Source: an uncultured Lachnospiraceae bacterium (lineage in GTDB: Bacteria > Bacillota > Clostridia > Lachnospirales > Lachnospiraceae). Taken from it: a stretch of DNA of 6,635 bases. Shown here piece by piece: positions 5,313 to 6,635 of the stretch. Where the stretch lies: assembly GCA_910587155.1 (NCBI GenBank), contig CAJULA010000052.1:1-6635 (forward strand), in the 5' to 3' direction. The first letter of the stretch is position 1; each line of letters opens with the position of its first letter. The notes beneath the pieces are model-generated. The model was given only the letters and a program-made list of their open reading frames with translations. It was not told the origin of the DNA and did not search any database. The translations under genes were made by a program, and so were the position numbers.

Positions 5313-5336
5313 ATACTTTCCATAGGAGTATCTGTT

Positions 5337-6557
5337 ATGAACGCTGTTGGTATTGATGTTTCCAAAGGCAAGAGCACTGTCACAATCCGCAGGCCGGGCG
5401 ATATTGTCATTATGCCGCCCCGCGACATCCCTCACACACAATCTGCAATCAATTCCCTTATTGAACAGATCAGAGCCCTTGACGGGGAAACGAAAGTCTG
5501 CATGGAACACACCGGCAGGTACTATGAGCCGGTTGCCACATGGCTTTCTGATGCCGGTATCTTTGTCAGCGCCGTAAATCCCATCCTCATCAAAGATTTT
5601 GGGGATGATTCCCTGCGCACTCCCAAGACCGACAAGGCCGATTCCAAAAAAATCGCCCGTTACACACTTGACCGCTGGGCAAAACTCAAGCAATATGGAA
5701 GCATGGACAAAACACGAAACCAATTAAAAACCATGAACCGTCAGTTCGGCTTCTTTATGGCACAGAAGACCGCCATGAAGAACAACCTCATTGCCCTGCT
5801 GGATCAGACCTACCCAGGCGCAAACAACTTCTTTGACAGTCCTGCCCGCAACGACGGCAGCCAGAAATGGGTGGACTTCGTCCATACCTACTGGCATGTG
5901 GACTGTGTACGCTCCAAGACGCTGAATACCTTTACGGAGCACTACCGGAACTGGTGTAAACGCAAGGGCTATAATTTCAGCGTGGCCAAAGCAGAGAAGA
6001 TTTATCAATCCTCCTCTGACCTGATCGCCGTATTCCCAAAAGATGACAGCACGAAACTACTGATACGGCAAGCTGTGGCAATGTTGAATACCGCCTCTGA
6101 GACCGTGGAATCCCTCCGCCTGAAAATGGATGAGACTGCTTCTTCTCTGCCGGAATACACTGTCGTCATGGCAATGAACGGTGTCGGTCCTACCCTTGGT
6201 CCTCAACTTATGGCTGAGATCGGGGATGTGACACGGTTCACACACCGTGGCGCGCTGACTGCCTTTGCAGGCGTTGACCCTGGAAAAAATGATTCCGGAC
6301 AGCACATCCAGAAAAGCGTACATACGACAAAGAAAGGTTCGCCAAGTCTGCGGAGGACCCTCTTCCAGATCATGGACGGGCTTATCAAGCGTTCACCCAT
6401 TGATGACCCTGTTTACGCCTTCATGGACAAGAAACGAGCGCAGGGCAAGCCTTATTACGTCTACATGACTGCAGGTGCCAACAAGTTTCTCCGCATTTAT
6501 TACGGGCGGGTAAAAGAATATCTTTCCACGCTTACGGAAAGCGAAAAACTTAAATAA
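5337..6557 (+). CDS. IS110-family DEDD/serine transposase
   Basis: This RNA-guided recombinase acts on the IS ends and the target. With ATG 5337 it has 406 residues, normal for IS110. AGGAG (5324-5328) lies 8 bases before this ATG; the in-frame ATG at 5283 has no such site and would run through the candidate RNA, so it is rejected. The N-terminal RuvC-like domain contains GIDVSKG (Asp7), MEHTGRYYEP (Glu57) and KTDKADSKKIA (Asp99, Asp102), the DEDD set. A helical linker (about 140-270) follows. The C-terminal Transposase_20 domain contains NGVGPTLGPQLMAEIGD (from 281) and FAGVDPGKNDSGQ, with Ser320 in the position of the catalytic serine. No frameshift or stop is visible, so the enzyme appears intact. 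It is transcribed against dnaC. Confidence 0.92.
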   Translation: MNAVGIDVSKGKSTVTIRRPGDIVIMPPRDIPHTQSAINSLIEQIRALDGETKVCMEHTGRYYEPVATWLSDAGIFVSAVNPILIKDFGDDSLRTPKTDKADSKKIARYTLDRWAKLKQYGSMDKTRNQLKTMNRQFGFFMAQKTAMKNNLIALLDQTYPGANNFFDSPARNDGSQKWVDFVHTYWHVDCVRSKTLNTFTEHYRNWCKRKGYNFSVAKAEKIYQSSSDLIAVFPKDDSTKLLIRQAVAMLNTASETVESLRLKMDETASSLPEYTVVMAMNGVGPTLGPQLMAEIGDVTRFTHRGALTAFAGVDPGKNDSGQHIQKSVHTTKKGSPSLRRTLFQIMDGLIKRSPIDDPVYAFMDKKRAQGKPYYVYMTAGANKFLRIYYGRVKEYLSTLTESEKLK

Positions 6558-6576
6558 ATGCCATTGCTTTTTCATC

Positions 6577-6603
6577 AGGCCAGCGTTCTGCGGTGGTCTT
6601 TTT
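6577..6603 (+). terminator. Rho-independent terminator of the IS110 transposase gene
   Basis: AGGCCAGCG (6577-6585) pairs with CGGTGGTCT (6591-6599) with one G-G mismatch, one G-T wobble and a 5-nt loop, and TTTTT (6599-6603) follows. It lies 19 bases after the transposase stop and inside the inferred right end of the element. Confidence 0.6.
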
Positions 6604-6610
6604 GTAATAC

Positions 6611-6635
6611 CTATTTTTCAACCTGTATAAAATTT
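6611..6635 (-). other. Possible 3' end of a gene interrupted upstream of dnaC (partial)
   Basis: On the minus strand the last bases of the window read N-F-I-Q-V-E-K followed by TAG (6613-6611), open to the window edge. If the IS110 edges are right, this stop would originally have abutted the dnaC ribosome binding site, as expected for an upstream replication initiator gene. Seven codons cannot identify a protein, and an open frame this short is common by chance. Confidence 0.25.

Larger units (their letters stand above)
5062..6612 (+). mobile_element. IS110-family insertion sequence (IS110 group)
   Basis: The element comprises a roughly 270-base non-coding left end and a DEDD transposase gene with terminator, totalling about 1.55 kb. 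IS110 elements lack terminal inverted repeats and usually leave only a 2-bp core at each side. The proposed edges are inferred: a CTA trinucleotide occurs at 5060-5062 (and again at 5063-5065) and at 6611-6613. Deleting the sequence between them joins a minus-strand TAG-terminated frame directly to the AGGAGG of dnaC, a natural intercistronic arrangement. The edges could be off by several bases. The long left end and short right end place it in the IS110 rather than the IS1111 group. Confidence 0.6.

Noticed and set aside
5283..5336. Longer transposase start at ATG 5283
   Set aside because: No ribosome binding site; the IS110 domain starts with MNAVGIDVSK at 5337 behind AGGAG, and the upstream part overlaps the structured left end.
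5241..6580. CATCAGGC at 5241-5248 and 6573-6580, and CAGGTTGAA (5231-5239) complementary to 6617-6625
   Set aside because: These could be guide-end matches, but they lie at inconsistent distances from the inferred core, so they were not used to place guides.
975..6622. 11-base inverted match TATTTTTCAAC between 975-985 and 6612-6622
   Set aside because: AT-rich and isolated; serine-recombinase elements lack terminal inverted repeats, and the right copy appears to be a gene 3' end. Probably chance.
1..6635. CRISPR array, tRNA or rRNA genes
   Set aside because: No spaced direct repeats, cloverleaf-like segments or rRNA motifs were seen anywhere in the window.

Overview
The window looks like accessory DNA from a low-to-moderate GC Clostridia genome, most likely a Lachnospiraceae-type gut Firmicute. 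That is an inference from the gene families (large serine recombinase, Tn1549-type conjugation gene remnants, DnaC-like loader), the GGAGG-type ribosome binding sites and the AT-rich spacers; no marker gene fixes the taxon. Nearly everything lies on the minus strand, so it reads right to left. The exception is the IS110-family insertion at the right.

Layout. 1-292 holds a roughly 150-nt near-perfect hairpin (10-155) whose 13 imperfect pairs are all G-U wobbles when read as minus-strand RNA, followed rightwards by the terminator of the next gene. 293-661 is a small protein of unknown function with an AT-rich palindrome in its upstream region. 764-968 contains two abutting fragments of a conjugation module: the first 33 codons of a VirB6/TrbL-like membrane protein and the last 26 or so codons of a Maff2-family protein. 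Homology to Maff2 stops abruptly at about 969, where AT-rich DNA leads into a large serine recombinase (1092-2747). The simplest reading is that 969 is one end of an element integrated inside a maff2 gene, with the recombinase at that end.

Inside the presumed element, going right, are a 91-aa protein that overlaps the recombinase start (2734-3009), a PD-(D/E)XK (Rpn-type) nuclease/transposase-like gene with its own good promoter (3191-4108), and a DnaC-like helicase loader ATPase (4191-5045). An IS110-family element (about 5062-6612) has inserted immediately upstream of the dnaC ribosome binding site. Removing it rejoins a short reading frame ending in TAG to that binding site, suggesting it split a replication operon between an upstream gene and dnaC.

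The IS110 element carries a DEDD/Ser transposase (5337-6557) preceded by about 270 bases of non-coding, structure-rich DNA. That is the arrangement expected for an IS110-group bridge RNA, and candidate stems and short guide-like matches are visible. The two most interesting signals are the 10-155 hairpin RNA and this candidate bridge RNA. No complete conjugation machinery, relaxase, antibiotic resistance gene, CRISPR array, tRNA or rRNA is present in the window.
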